A stretch of DNA of 57,150 nt, taken from Sideroxydans sp. (lineage in GTDB: Bacteria; Pseudomonadota; Gammaproteobacteria; Burkholderiales; Gallionellaceae). The notes under the pieces were generated by a model that made no database searches, was not told the origin of the DNA, and saw nothing but the letters and a program-made list of their open reading frames with translations. Numbering within the stretch: the first letter of the stretch is position 1; each line of letters starts with the position of its first letter. The translations under genes and the position numbers were made by a program. Positions 9,287 to 18,359 of this stretch are shown piece by piece. The DNA lies in the NCBI GenBank assembly GCA_013824485.1, contig PNNY01000002.1, positions 1 through 57,150 of the forward strand. Direction: 5' to 3'.

Positions 9287-10369
9287 TCAGAACAGCTCGA
9301 TATCGCTCGATTGGAAATGCTTAGCCGTTAATTTATTGGAGGCCACCAGTTCTTCGTAGCTCGCTAGTCCATTGCGACCATTTTGCTTAACGTAGTAGAG
9401 CGCTTCATCTGATCGATCGATCACATCGGGTGGGGTGTCGCTGGTGGTGAGCTGGCTGTAGCCGATACTGACTGTGACGCGCCCGACCTGGCTGAAGCTG
9501 TGGGTCTCGACGTTCTGCCGGAAACGGTCGAACACTTTTTTGATCGATTCGGCATCCGTGGGTTGTGTCACAACGACGAACTCTTCTCCACCGAAACGGA
9601 ATATCTGGTCTTGGAAGCGAAAGCTCTCGCGTATCAGGCGTGCGAACATGATCAATACCTCATCGCCGATCAGATGGCCGTAAGTATCGTTCACCGATTT
9701 GAAGTGGTCGATGTCCAACACAGCTAGCCAGTGGTGGGCATCCGGTTTGGGTTGGCGCCTATAGTTTCCATCAGTAGTAGAGGAAGTGACTCTCTCGTCG
9801 ATCGCGGCTTGAGTAAGGACTTCGTACAAGTGTTTGTCGAAGGTCTTGCGATTCGGCAATCTCGTCAGTGAGTCCGTCTCGCCGTAATCTAGCAAACCAA
9901 CGTGGTTAGAAAGATATTCGGTCAGTCCCGAGAGCACTTTGTACTGCTCAGGTGTCGGACGACTCTTGAAATTCATATCGACGATATAGAGTAATTGGTC
10001 GACTGGGCGTATCAGGAAGGCAGTTCGGAATCCATCAGCAGTTGAAAACTCGATGGTTGATAGATGCTGTTTCTGCCCTTGCTGTAGCAAAGGATCCGCA
10101 TCGATCTGGAATGAGTATTTGACATCGGGCAGGTAGGCGTTGCGAGAGAAGCGACCCTGCGCATCAATCCCAGCGCAAGAATAGAGCACCGTCTTTGCGC
10201 CATTTTCGAAGACGCGGTAGATCGACAAAGCGCGAGGGTTGAACAATGCTTCAACCGCATCTCTGATAGCGATGCAGAGATTGGTATGGTCGCGTTGACT
10301 CGACGTGTGGACGATGTGTTCGATCAGCTTTTGCATTTCAAGGCAGTCTCGATGGAAATACTCATTCAC
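9287..10369 (-). CDS. Diguanylate cyclase with N-terminal sensory region
   Basis: 360 residues. Residues about 1-165 have the look of a GAF-type sensory domain (QKLIEHIVHTSSQRDHTNLC through the KVLSGLTEYLSNH helix). The C-terminal half is a complete GGDEF domain with DSLTRLPNRKTFD, FKSVNDTYGHLIGDEVL and active-site GGEEF, so it should make cyclic di-GMP from two GTP. The inhibitory I-site is present: RFQD stands five residues before GGEEF. There is no membrane segment, so sensing is probably cytoplasmic. It is divergent from the receiver gene at 10.58 kb, which may share the same signalling circuit. Confidence 0.9.
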   Translation of the reverse strand: MNEYFHRDCLEMQKLIEHIVHTSSQRDHTNLCIAIRDAVEALFNPRALSIYRVFENGAKTVLYSCAGIDAQGRFSRNAYLPDVKYSFQIDADPLLQQGQKQHLSTIEFSTADGFRTAFLIRPVDQLLYIVDMNFKSRPTPEQYKVLSGLTEYLSNHVGLLDYGETDSLTRLPNRKTFDKHLYEVLTQAAIDERVTSSTTDGNYRRQPKPDAHHWLAVLDIDHFKSVNDTYGHLIGDEVLIMFARLIRESFRFQDQIFRFGGEEFVVVTQPTDAESIKKVFDRFRQNVETHSFSQVGRVTVSIGYSQLTTSDTPPDVIDRSDEALYYVKQNGRNGLASYEELVASNKLTAKHFQSSDIELF

Positions 10370-10424
10370 GATCCCAACAATTGGGGCGTCTCTTTGCGGG
10401 ATTATATACGCCGTCCTAATCGGA

Positions 10425-10450
10425 GTGTTCCAGTCGTGTTTGGGAACACG
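10425..10450. repeat. Nested inverted repeats between two signalling genes
   Basis: Two mutually exclusive pairings: GTGTTCC (10425-10431) with GGAACAC (10443-10449), and CGTGTT (10435-10440) with AACACG (10445-10450). They lie 56 bases upstream of the diguanylate cyclase start, so an operator is a possibility. No run of T follows on either strand. Confidence 0.4.
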
Positions 10451-10583
10451 CTTGGTAACCTCCGCTTTATCCTTGAATTGAAAATTTCGAATTATGTTAA
10501 CGTCTATCTAACCACTATTTCTCGCTATTGTTGTGCGGGAGTTGGGTAAGGTGTAAATCGGTCAACAATCACTGGGAGTATCG

Positions 10584-10949
10584 ATCATCAAGCGCATCCT
10601 TATCGTCGATGATTATTCGAGCATACGTTCATTGATCAAGGTAGTCATCCATCAGCTTGGGAATAGCGAGGTCGTTGAGGCATCGGATGGTTTGGCCGCG
10701 CTCGCGAAGCTCAAGCAGCAATCATTCGATCTGGTGGTCACTGACTGGAACATGCCGAATATGTCCGGAATCGAGTTGCTTGCGGCTATTAGAGCAGATG
10801 AGGTTCTCAAAGCCATCCCCGTCATCTTGCTTACGGCAGAGACCACCAAAGAGAACATCAGTGAGGCGGTCAAACTCGGGGTCAACGGATATGTAGCTAA
10901 GCCCTTCACGCCCGAAAAGCTTCAATCTACATTGAGCGAGTGGATTTGA
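10584..10949 (+). CDS. CheY-like single-domain response regulator with apparent ATC start
   Basis: A complete receiver domain: KRILIVDD with the acidic pair at residues 9-10, phosphoacceptor Asp54 in VVTDWNMP, the switch Thr in LLTAE, and the conserved Lys in VAKPF. The first standard start codon in frame is TTG at 10632, inside helix 1, which would delete the acidic pocket and strand 1. Reading upstream to the TAA at 10554-10556, no ATG, GTG or TTG occurs. GGGAG at 10574-10578 is five bases from ATC at 10584, which stands where ATG is expected, so I start the gene there. The gene may use a rare ATC start, be disabled by a point mutation, or contain a sequence error. Confidence 0.7.
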   Translation: MIKRILIVDDYSSIRSLIKVVIHQLGNSEVVEASDGLAALAKLKQQSFDLVVTDWNMPNMSGIELLAAIRADEVLKAIPVILLTAETTKENISEAVKLGVNGYVAKPFTPEKLQSTLSEWI

Positions 10950-10991
10950 TTTCTTTGTGTCACAGCTAAGTGAGTGGTGGCACTTGCCGAG

Positions 10992-12935
10992 TTAGTTTCT
11001 TCGCTGGAATACCAGCGGCACGACAGTAGGTGGTGCTGATTTTAAGATGTGTTTCTTCATCTTCCCCATCACGTGCATCTCGCACGCTTTGCAGTCGAAT
11101 TCCAAACGCAATCTTTCATTGCCATTGATGAGTGTCATCGGTTCGGCGCGCACTTGGCCCTGTACGCCGATCACACCTTTCGCTTGCTTTGGGCATAGGC
11201 TCAAAGAGTAGCGGATGCAATGGCGCGTGATCATCAGCGATACATCGCCTTCTTCTTTGTGCGATTCGTACGCGGCGGCGATGAGTTGCACGCCGTGCTT
11301 CTTGTAAAAATCATTCGCTGCTTTGTTATAGACGTTGGCAAGGAAGGAGAGAGACTCTTCTGGATATTTCGCGGGTGGTTCGATCGCAGCTTTGCGTGGT
11401 AAGCATGTGTATGCCGCGAGGCGCGCAGCTTCAAGTTGTTCCACCGCATCGCGGCGCAGTTTGTTGGCGAGTGAACTGGGGATGAACCACGGTTGCTTCC
11501 AGTTGACAGTGAGTTCGTGCAACTCAAAATCGGTATTGCCGAAGCGTGCCAATTGCTCGCGCACGCCACTTTCCGCGTCGCTTTGGTTTTTCGCGGGTTG
11601 TTTGTCGAAGGCGGCAGTAGCTGTCGCGCTGATGCCGTCTTCATCTTGCAAAGTCAGTGCGAACCCTTCTGTAGTTTCGGAGAAAGTCGCGTACAAGCTG
11701 ATGCGGCGTTCGGCAGATTTTTTGTTGAGCGCTTGTTCCCATGCGTGGTCACGGTTGCGACTGATAACGATGTTGGGGCGCAGTCCTTGCAAGGTGTGCA
11801 TGGGTTCATTGGGGAACACGCGCCATACGTCACCTTTACGCTCCACCACGTTTGCTTGCAAGCCGATGACTTCGCGTTTGTATAGGTAGTTCAAGCCGTC
11901 GCTGTTTGCCAAGTCTTCGTTCGATTCCATCTCGAACCATTTGTCACCGACCTTGGTTACGCAACCCAACTCCAGTCCGACGAAGGTGGGGGTATCGAAC
12001 GCGCCGATGTCAGCCTTGCGCCCTTGCGAGAAGTAGTCCGTCGCACCGCGATGGAAGGTCTTGTCCGGATTCGGCGTGAACAGGAGTTTCGTCTTGCCGC
12101 TGGATGCGGCATGTAACTCGGGACGCTCGTTCAATATCGCGTCCAGCAATTGGCGATAGTGGCCGGTGATGTTCTTCACATAGGCTGCTTCTTTGTAACG
12201 GCCCTCTATCTTGAAGCTACGCACACCGGCATCAATGAGCGCACGCAAATTGTCGCTCTGGTTGTTGTCCTTCACCGACAACAGATGTTTCTCGAAGGCG
12301 ACAATCTGGCCTTTGTTGTCTTCCAGCGTGTAGGGCAGACGACAGGCTTGCGAGCAATCGCCGCGATTCGCGCTACGGCCCGTGTGCGCATGACTGATGT
12401 TGCACTGACCGGAATAGGCGACGCACAACGCACCGTGGATGAAGTGTTCGATGATGGTGTCGGCAGGCACGGCGGCGCGCACCTTGGCGATCTCTTGGAT
12501 GGTGAGCTCACGCGCCAGCACCAATTGTGAGAAGCCGACATCGGCCAGGAAGCGCGCTTTCTCTGGCGTGCGGATGTCGCATTGGGTCGAGGCGTGTAGA
12601 TCGATAGGTGGCAGGTCAAGCTGTAACAAACCCATGTCTTGCACGATGAGTGCATCCACCCCAGCGTCGTAGCAATCCCACGCCAGCTTGCGTGCCGACT
12701 CCAACTCGGCATCGTGCAAGATGGTGTTGACGGTGACGAATATCTTGGCGTGGAAGCGATGCGCGAATTCAACCAGTGAGGCGAGGTCTGCTATCGAGTT
12801 TCCCGCTTTTTCGCGTGCGCCAAAAGATGGCCCGCCGATATACACCGCATCCGCGCCATGCAAGATGGCCTCGCGGCCGATAGCGGCGGTTTTGGCGGGG
12901 GCGAGGAGTTCGAGAGTAGGGTTCAGTGGTGACAT
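10992..12935 (-). CDS. rlhA: U32-family protein, RlhA-type 23S rRNA hydroxylation factor
   Basis: 647 residues, the length of RlhA (formerly YdcP) and not of the shorter TrhP/YegQ. The N-terminal TIM-barrel U32 domain starts LELLAPAKTAAIGREAILHGADAVYIGG and carries the cysteine region CVAYSGQCNISH ... GDCSQACRLPY. The middle and C-terminal parts match the RlhA extension, ending with CKACEMHVMGKMKKHIL. In E. coli RlhA is needed to hydroxylate C2501 of 23S rRNA; the family is misnamed peptidase or collagenase. Assignment to RlhA over other U32 paralogues rests on length and the C-terminal part. Confidence 0.75.
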   Translation of the reverse strand: MSPLNPTLELLAPAKTAAIGREAILHGADAVYIGGPSFGAREKAGNSIADLASLVEFAHRFHAKIFVTVNTILHDAELESARKLAWDCYDAGVDALIVQDMGLLQLDLPPIDLHASTQCDIRTPEKARFLADVGFSQLVLARELTIQEIAKVRAAVPADTIIEHFIHGALCVAYSGQCNISHAHTGRSANRGDCSQACRLPYTLEDNKGQIVAFEKHLLSVKDNNQSDNLRALIDAGVRSFKIEGRYKEAAYVKNITGHYRQLLDAILNERPELHAASSGKTKLLFTPNPDKTFHRGATDYFSQGRKADIGAFDTPTFVGLELGCVTKVGDKWFEMESNEDLANSDGLNYLYKREVIGLQANVVERKGDVWRVFPNEPMHTLQGLRPNIVISRNRDHAWEQALNKKSAERRISLYATFSETTEGFALTLQDEDGISATATAAFDKQPAKNQSDAESGVREQLARFGNTDFELHELTVNWKQPWFIPSSLANKLRRDAVEQLEAARLAAYTCLPRKAAIEPPAKYPEESLSFLANVYNKAANDFYKKHGVQLIAAAYESHKEEGDVSLMITRHCIRYSLSLCPKQAKGVIGVQGQVRAEPMTLINGNERLRLEFDCKACEMHVMGKMKKHILKSAPPTVVPLVFQRRN

Positions 12936-12990
12936 GCGGCGGGATTATACAGAGGCGCAACAGGCGTTTCGCCTCTAAACGTATTGGATA

Positions 12991-13422
12991 TCAACGCCGG
13001 TGCGGACACTTAGCCTTGGTGCAATCGCCGTAGATCTGTAGCGAGTGATCGTGAATGGTGAAGCCGAGCTCGGCAGCGATCTTTTTCTGGCGCGATTCGA
13101 TGGCGCTGTCGTAGAACTCCTCGACGTGGCCGCATTGCATACAGACGATGTGGTCGTGATGGGTTCCTTCGTTCAACTCGAACACGGACTTGCCGCCTTC
13201 GAAGTTGTGCCGCACCAACAGACCTGCTTGTTCGAACTGGGTCAGCACGCGATACACGGTCGCTAGCCCAACGTTGTCTCCGCTATCTCGCAGCAGTTGA
13301 TAGACATCCTCTGCGCTCATGTGGCGTTCCTGCCCGTTTTTGAACAGATCCAGCACCTTGAGACGGGGCAGGGTGGATTTTAGGCCAGCGCTTTTCAGGT
13401 ATTCCGGTTCTAGCTCGTTCAT
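12991..13422 (-). CDS. fur: Ferric uptake regulator
   Basis: 143-residue iron-responsive repressor. The winged helix includes TLPRLKVLDLF and VGLATVYRVLTQFEQAGLL; the metal sites include HHDHIVCMQCGHVEEF and the C-terminal CTKAKCPHRR. The frame is open upstream to 13596, but MNELEPEYLKSAGLK gives a normal Fur N-terminus, so I use 13422; ATGs at 13452 and 13455 would add ten or eleven residues and cannot be excluded. A Fur box lies 54-72 bases upstream, which points to autoregulation and shared control with the divergent barrel-like gene. Confidence 0.93.
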   Translation of the reverse strand: MNELEPEYLKSAGLKSTLPRLKVLDLFKNGQERHMSAEDVYQLLRDSGDNVGLATVYRVLTQFEQAGLLVRHNFEGGKSVFELNEGTHHDHIVCMQCGHVEEFYDSAIESRQKKIAAELGFTIHDHSLQIYGDCTKAKCPHRR

Positions 13423-13475
13423 GAAAGTGTCCGTGGATGTATTTTTTTGCATCATGCCCAAAAGTGCTTGCCAAT

Positions 13476-13494
13476 GCAAACGAGAATAATTATC
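13476..13494 (-). promoter_or_regulatory. Fur box between fur and an outer-membrane gene
   Basis: On the minus strand the 19 bases read GATAATTATTCTCGTTTGC and match 13 of 19 positions of the classical GATAATGATAATCATTATC consensus, with the left half perfect. The site lies between divergent genes, so it could control both. Confidence 0.7.
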
Positions 13495-13574
13495 ATTCGC
13501 GCCAATGGAAAAATGATCGGCACATAAGAATCGTTCCAAAAGCGAGTCATCTGAAACCAATTGAGGAGGGTGCT

Positions 13575-14318
13575 GTGAAAAAAGTAGTGCTAACAAATGT
13601 GTTCTTGGCGAGCCTTGTGTTGTCGCCCCTATGTATCGCTGGCCCTGCAGATTATTTATATACGCCGCACATCGAGCGCGGCGAGTTAGAACTGGATGTC
13701 AAATACGGAGTCGCCTCATCGAATGTGGGCGCGCACCCACAGGCGGCCAGCATCGGTCTGGGCTATGGTGTGACCGAATATTGGTTCACCGAGGGATATC
13801 TGAAGCAGAAGCACGCTGCAAGTGGAGATAGTACGTACCTCGAATGGGAGAACCGCTTCCTGTTGGTCGGTGGCGAAGGGGCGCCAGTCGATATCGGTTG
13901 GGTGACGGAATTAGAGGCGCCGCTTACAAGCGTTGCGCCGTGGGAGCTGCGAACAGGTCCGCTTTTTCAATCTACATTCGGAAAACTGCAATTGAATGGG
14001 AATGTCATCTTTGAGCGAGCATTCGGCGGGGCGGATGAAGACAGCGTGGGGCAAGTGACGAACATGGGATACCAATGGCAAGTGCGATACAGGGCGGGAG
14101 GGGCGTTCGATCTGGGTGCCCAAGGCGTTGGCGAGATGGGCAAGTGGGACCAATGGAGTAAGGCTGCTGATCAGAATCACCGCATGGGCCCTGCGCTTTA
14201 TGGCAAGTTGGCGCTGGGTGAGGGTGAGTCGATCAAATACAACGCGGCATGCTTAGTGGGAATGACTAACGCAGCACCTAAAGCGACGCTGCGTATGCAA
14301 ATGGAATATGAGTTCTGA
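13575..14318 (+). CDS. Secreted barrel-like protein of unknown function
   Basis: GTG start with a strong GAGGAGG five bases upstream; 247 residues. Residues 1-23 form a signal peptide (KKVVLTNVFLASLVLSPLCIAG). The mature part is rich in alternating short strands with aromatic girdle residues, such as ELELDVKYGVAS, YGVTEYWFTEGYLKQ and VRYRAGGAFDLGAQGVGEM, and ends with phenylalanine (MQMEYEF), the signature of Bam-assembled outer-membrane barrels. No family is recognised. Its position across a Fur box from fur suggests iron control and perhaps a role in metal handling, but that is inference. Confidence 0.7.
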   Translation: MKKVVLTNVFLASLVLSPLCIAGPADYLYTPHIERGELELDVKYGVASSNVGAHPQAASIGLGYGVTEYWFTEGYLKQKHAASGDSTYLEWENRFLLVGGEGAPVDIGWVTELEAPLTSVAPWELRTGPLFQSTFGKLQLNGNVIFERAFGGADEDSVGQVTNMGYQWQVRYRAGGAFDLGAQGVGEMGKWDQWSKAADQNHRMGPALYGKLALGEGESIKYNAACLVGMTNAAPKATLRMQMEYEF

Positions 14319-14330
14319 GTGAGGTGTTGT

Positions 14331-14364
14331 AAAAAAAGAGGCCGACGTATTTGCGTCGGCCTCT
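14331..14364 (-). terminator. Terminator at the end of the thyA-folA-chaA operon
   Basis: Perfect 11-bp stem AGAGGCCGACG / CGTCGGCCTCT with a six-base loop at 14337-14364. Seven A residues at 14331-14337 give a T run on the minus strand, so it acts for chaA. The stem may also block transcription from the convergent barrel-like gene. Confidence 0.85.
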
Positions 14365-14385
14365 GTCATGTTAAATCGCTCGAAG

Positions 14386-15462
14386 TTAGATCAATCCCAT
14401 AGACACCAGCGCGATGAAGGCGGCGAACAACACGAAGTGACTGATACCTTCGATGGCGTTCGTTTCGCCGTCATGCAGATTGTTCATCACCGTGAGGAAG
14501 GTCAGCAACAACATGCCGCCTTGTATCGGCGTGAGCGCCATGATGATGCGTTCGCCATTGAACAGCGCGATGGCCTCAATCACGGGGAGTGTCAGCAGTA
14601 CGGTGGCGAGTGAGGCGCCCAGCGCGATGTTGACCGTGGTCTGCATACGGTTGCTCTGTGCAGCACGCAACGCGGTGAGTATTTCGGGGCTGGCAGAGAT
14701 GAGCGCAACCAAAACGGCAGGGATCGATTTAGGCAGGCTGCTACCAGCCAACCCCGCATCTAGCAGCACCGACAATACTTCGGACAGCAGGCCGACCAAT
14801 ACGATGGCTCCGATCATGATGCCGACGTGAAGACTGTTCGGACTATGCGCCTCGTCATGCGCTTCCTCGTCGGTGGTGCTGGAGTATTCGAAGAAGGTGC
14901 GGTGTTCCACTGTCTGCAAGCGCAGGAAGCCAGCATACATAACGGCCATGATGCAGATGGAGAAGATGGAGTAGATGTGCCACTTATCATCGGGCACGAA
15001 ATCGGGCACGAACATGCCGACGCCGATGGCAACCAGCAACATAGCGACAAAGGAGTTGCCTGAATCCACGTTGTATTTAGAACTGCCATGCTTCAAACCA
15101 CCGACGATGGCAGCTAGACCCAAGATGCCGTTGATGTCGAACATCACGGCGGCGAATACCGTATCGCGCGCCAGCGTCGGGTTAGGTTCACCCATCAACA
15201 GCACCACCAAGATCACCACTTCGACCGATACGGCAGCGAGCGTCAAAATCAGTGTGCCGTAGGGCTCGCCAAAACGCACCGCCAATACCTCAGCGTGATG
15301 TGCGATGCGGAAAGCGACGCCGATGATGGCGGCCAAGATGACCAGCAGCAATCCCCACAAGGCCATGCCACCGTGTTCGACTGCACCGTGTTCAAGTGCG
15401 AAGCCAAGCCCCAAGATGATGAGGGCAATGGCGATGGGTAGTTCTGATTTCAGGTATTTCAT
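14386..15462 (-). CDS. chaA: Calcium/sodium/potassium:proton antiporter, ChaA type
   Basis: 358-residue inner-membrane protein of the CaCA superfamily with about eleven membrane segments. The first alpha repeat HHAEVLAVRFGEPYGTLILT and the second, SASPEILTALRAAQSNRMQT, carry the acidic ion-binding residues. A hydrophilic loop (TDEEAHDEAHSPNS) separates the halves. ChaA exports Ca2+, Na+ or K+ in exchange for protons, mostly at high pH. Its ATG overlaps the folA stop by four bases, so it is translated from the thyA-folA message, an odd partnership with no clear biochemical link. Confidence 0.88.
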   Translation of the reverse strand: MKYLKSELPIAIALIILGLGFALEHGAVEHGGMALWGLLLVILAAIIGVAFRIAHHAEVLAVRFGEPYGTLILTLAAVSVEVVILVVLLMGEPNPTLARDTVFAAVMFDINGILGLAAIVGGLKHGSSKYNVDSGNSFVAMLLVAIGVGMFVPDFVPDDKWHIYSIFSICIMAVMYAGFLRLQTVEHRTFFEYSSTTDEEAHDEAHSPNSLHVGIMIGAIVLVGLLSEVLSVLLDAGLAGSSLPKSIPAVLVALISASPEILTALRAAQSNRMQTTVNIALGASLATVLLTLPVIEAIALFNGERIIMALTPIQGGMLLLTFLTVMNNLHDGETNAIEGISHFVLFAAFIALVSMGLI

Positions 15463-15956
15463 GCTGACTCCTTGATACGTTGATACGTGACGAAATGATA
15501 GTGCAAAGGTTGTGGTGATTCTTGTGAGCGGACTTCACGTGCGATCTCTTGCCATGCTGATTTATCGAACGCAGGGAAGTGAGCATCACCTTCTACGTCC
15601 TGCTGTATCTCGGTGATGTAGAGCCTGTCGGCAAGGGCAAGTGATTGCGCATAGATGTCTGCGCCACCGACGATGAAAGTTTCTTCATCTTCTGAACACA
15701 AGTCAATTGCCTCTGCAAGCGAGTGCGCCATGAGGCAGCCTTCAATCATCAATTGCTTGTCGCGCGTGACGACCACCGTGGTGCGCCCCGGCAAAGTCTT
15801 GCCGATGGAGTCGAAGGTTTTACGCCCCATGATCATGTGATGCCCCATGGTCTGCGCTTTGAAATGCTTCAGGTCTTCAGGGCAACGCCAAGGTAGCGTG
15901 TTCTTGATGCCGATGGTGTGGTTGCGAGACATCGCAACAATGATTGAAACGCTCAT
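15459..15956 (-). CDS. folA: Dihydrofolate reductase
   Basis: 165 residues. Reduces dihydrofolate to tetrahydrofolate with NADPH and so regenerates the cofactor used up by the thymidylate synthase encoded just upstream. Family landmarks: [27 protein letters not shown] with the catalytic acidic residue, [16 protein letters not shown], and [13 protein letters not shown]. It overlaps thyA and chaA by four bases each, so the three are translationally coupled. Confidence 0.95.
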   Translation of the reverse strand: MSVSIIVAMSRNHTIGIKNTLPWRCPEDLKHFKAQTMGHHMIMGRKTFDSIGKTLPGRTTVVVTRDKQLMIEGCLMAHSLAEAIDLCSEDEETFIVGGADIYAQSLALADRLYITEIQQDVEGDAHFPAFDKSAWQEIAREVRSQESPQPLHYHFVTYQRIKESA

Positions 15957-16747
15957 ATCGCGACCGGTGCCTTGATCGCAGGATGCGGGTCGTAACCTTC
16001 CAGTGTGAAATCCTCGAATTTGAATGCGAAGATGTCTTTCACTTCAGGATTGATCTTCATGGTCGGCAACTCGCGCGGCTCACGTGAAAGCTGTAGCGCA
16101 GTCTGTTCCATGTGATTGGAATAAAGATGCGCATCGCCAAAGGTGTGTACAAAATCACCTGCTTTCAGTCCGCACACTTGCGCCATCATCATGGTGAGCA
16201 AGGCATAGCTGGCGATGTTGAATGGCACGCCGAGGAAGATGTCCGCACTGCGTTGGTACAACTGACAGGACAATCTGCCATCTGCTACGTAGAACTGGAA
16301 GAAGGCGTGGCAGGGTGCCAGTGCCATCTTGTCCAACTCGCCTACGTTCCAAGCGGAGACGATGATGCGGCGCGAATCGGGATTGTTCTTGATCTGCTCG
16401 ACTGCCACTTTGATTTGATCTATTACACGGCCATCGATGGTCTCCCATGAGCGCCATTGTTTGCCATAAACGGGGCCAAGGTTGCCGTTCTCATCAGCCC
16501 ATTCGTCCCAGATGCTGACGCCGTTCTCTTTCAGATATTTCGTGTTGGTACTGCCCTGCAGGAACCACAGCAGTTCATGCACGATGGATTTGAGGTGGCA
16601 CTTCTTGGTGGTGACCAGCGGGAAACCTGCTTGCAGATCGAAACGCATCTGGTAGCCGAACACGCTGGTGGTGCCGGTTCCGGTGCGGTCGGATTTATAG
16701 GTCCCATTCGTTTGGACGTGACGCATCAAATCTAGGTATTGGTGCAT
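15953..16747 (-). CDS. thyA: Thymidylate synthase
   Basis: 264 residues, the standard length. Makes dTMP from dUMP with methylene-tetrahydrofolate as carbon and hydride donor. The catalytic cysteine is in [30 protein letters not shown] and the C-terminal KAPVAI are intact. First gene of the thyA-folA-chaA operon. Its promoter region is shared with the divergent aminopeptidase gene, only 49 bases away. Confidence 0.97.
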   Translation of the reverse strand: MHQYLDLMRHVQTNGTYKSDRTGTGTTSVFGYQMRFDLQAGFPLVTTKKCHLKSIVHELLWFLQGSTNTKYLKENGVSIWDEWADENGNLGPVYGKQWRSWETIDGRVIDQIKVAVEQIKNNPDSRRIIVSAWNVGELDKMALAPCHAFFQFYVADGRLSCQLYQRSADIFLGVPFNIASYALLTMMMAQVCGLKAGDFVHTFGDAHLYSNHMEQTALQLSREPRELPTMKINPEVKDIFAFKFEDFTLEGYDPHPAIKAPVAI

Positions 16748-16758
16748 GGTGTAGCCCT

Positions 16759-16771
16759 TATAATCGCGGCG
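16759..16771 (+). promoter_or_regulatory. Aminopeptidase promoter -10 and discriminator
   Basis: Consensus TATAAT (16759-16764) followed by CGCGGCG, 33 bases before the aminopeptidase ATG. No good -35 is visible. Confidence 0.45.
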
Positions 16772-16796
16772 TTCTGTGACTTAATTCGAGGATGCA

Positions 16797-18233
16797 ATGC
16801 TAGCACAACTGACCCTGATCCCCGCCCTACCCAAGAGCTTGACAGCCACGCATCTGTTAGTGCTGTTGCCCAAAGCGAAGGGCCTTGCAAAAGACACCCC
16901 CTACGGCGATCTGCTGGCTGCGACACTCAAGCGACGCGATATGAAGGTGGATGAGTTCGCCAAATCTTTTGTCACCGCGAATGCGGCGAACGGCGGCCTA
17001 GTGTCGTGGGCGATGCTGGATTTCGATAAGGACACATTCGCACTTCAGACCCAAGTGCGCAAAGCGATGCAGCCCTTATTGGAAGAACATCCCAAAGAAT
17101 TGAGCATCGCCGTATTTGGGGCGAATGCGCAGCACGCGGCAGAACTTGCTGTGTATGGCGCTTGGGTGAATGGTGCTTTGCTGCCCGTGAGTAAAAAGAA
17201 AGACGAACGCAAAGCGCTACAGAAGATCAGTTTGTACGGTTTTAACGACAAGAAAGTGTTCGAGGCACTCAAAGCGCAAGCCACGGGCAATCTGCTGTGT
17301 CGCGAGTTGACCGTGTTGCCACCTAACGAATTGACCCCGGGTGCATACCGTCTGCGCGTGAAGAAGTTGGCGCTAGAACACAAGTGGAAGCACGAAGAAT
17401 TCGACATGAAGGCGCTGCGCAAGATGGGCGCGGGGGCTTTTGTAGCCGTGGCGCAGGGCAGTCATGATGAGGATGCCGCCATCGTGCACCTCACTTACAA
17501 GCATCCCAAAGCCAAACAGACGGTGGCCTTGGTGGGCAAGGGCATCTGCTTCGACACGGGTGGCCATAATCTGAAGCCGTCGCGCTACATGCTCAATATG
17601 CACGAGGACATGAACGGCTCGGCCGTTTCTCTGGGCATCTTGCTTGCCGCATCTGAGCAGAAGCTCCCGGTGAACATCGACTGCTGGTTGGCATTGGCGC
17701 AGAACCACATCGGCCCTAAGGCCTACAAGCAGAACGACATCGTGAAAGCCTTGAATGGTACGCACATCGAAGTGATGCACACCGATGCCGAAGGACGCAT
17801 GGTTTTGGCAGATACCTTGACGCTGGCATCGCGTGCCAAACCTGATCTCATGATCGACTTCGCCACGCTCACTGGCAGCATGGCGATGGCATTGGGGGCG
17901 CGTTACAGCGGCGTGTTCGCGACATCAGACGCATTGGCGCAACGTGCGGTGACGACTGGTAAACAGGTGGGAGAGCGCCTGTGTGCTTTTCCGCATGATG
18001 AGGATTACGAGCCAGCGCTAGATTCCAAAGTGGCGGACATCAAGCAATGCACGCTGGATGGTGAAGCAGACCACATCTTGGCGACGCGATTCCTGAAGCG
18101 TTTCGTTGAGAAAGACACCCCGTGGCTACACGTGGACCTTTCAGCCAGTCGTTGTGAGGGAGGGTTGGGCGCGGTGGCGACCGAGGTGAATGGGTTTGGC
18201 GTAGCTTGGGGCTTGCGTATGCTTCAAGGGTGA
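16797..18233 (+). CDS. M17 family leucyl aminopeptidase
   Basis: 478-residue cytoplasmic metallo-exopeptidase releasing N-terminal amino acids. The C-terminal catalytic domain has the metal-binding lysine and aspartate in GKGICFDTGGHNLKPS, the DMNGSAV strand, and the signature TDAEGRMVLADTL. The N-terminal 170 residues are the usual variable domain. GGHNLKP replaces the commoner GGISLKP, placing it in a subfamily apart from PepA, so I give no gene symbol. It is divergent from thyA, and no other peptidase gene adjoins. Confidence 0.88.
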   Translation: MLAQLTLIPALPKSLTATHLLVLLPKAKGLAKDTPYGDLLAATLKRRDMKVDEFAKSFVTANAANGGLVSWAMLDFDKDTFALQTQVRKAMQPLLEEHPKELSIAVFGANAQHAAELAVYGAWVNGALLPVSKKKDERKALQKISLYGFNDKKVFEALKAQATGNLLCRELTVLPPNELTPGAYRLRVKKLALEHKWKHEEFDMKALRKMGAGAFVAVAQGSHDEDAAIVHLTYKHPKAKQTVALVGKGICFDTGGHNLKPSRYMLNMHEDMNGSAVSLGILLAASEQKLPVNIDCWLALAQNHIGPKAYKQNDIVKALNGTHIEVMHTDAEGRMVLADTLTLASRAKPDLMIDFATLTGSMAMALGARYSGVFATSDALAQRAVTTGKQVGERLCAFPHDEDYEPALDSKVADIKQCTLDGEADHILATRFLKRFVEKDTPWLHVDLSASRCEGGLGAVATEVNGFGVAWGLRMLQG

Positions 18234-18272
18234 GTCTGTCAAGCGGGAAGAATATATAGGCCTTCGTGCTCA

Positions 18273-18302
18273 TTGCTTTTGTTATAGCCGTTTTGCTACT
18301 AT
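18273..18302 (+). promoter_or_regulatory. Promoter of the DUF3015 gene
   Basis: TTGCTT, 18 bases, TACTAT, ending 57 bases before the ATG. Moderate match to a sigma-70 promoter. Confidence 0.4.
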
Positions 18303-18359
18303 CGAATCGCCGTTTGAAAAGGCACTTTGTAGTCCATCAACTCTCTAAGGGGGAATCAT

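Noticed and set aside
10632-10949. The TTG at 10632 as the start of the receiver gene
   Set aside because: It would remove the first strand and the acidic pocket of a domain that is otherwise fully conserved.
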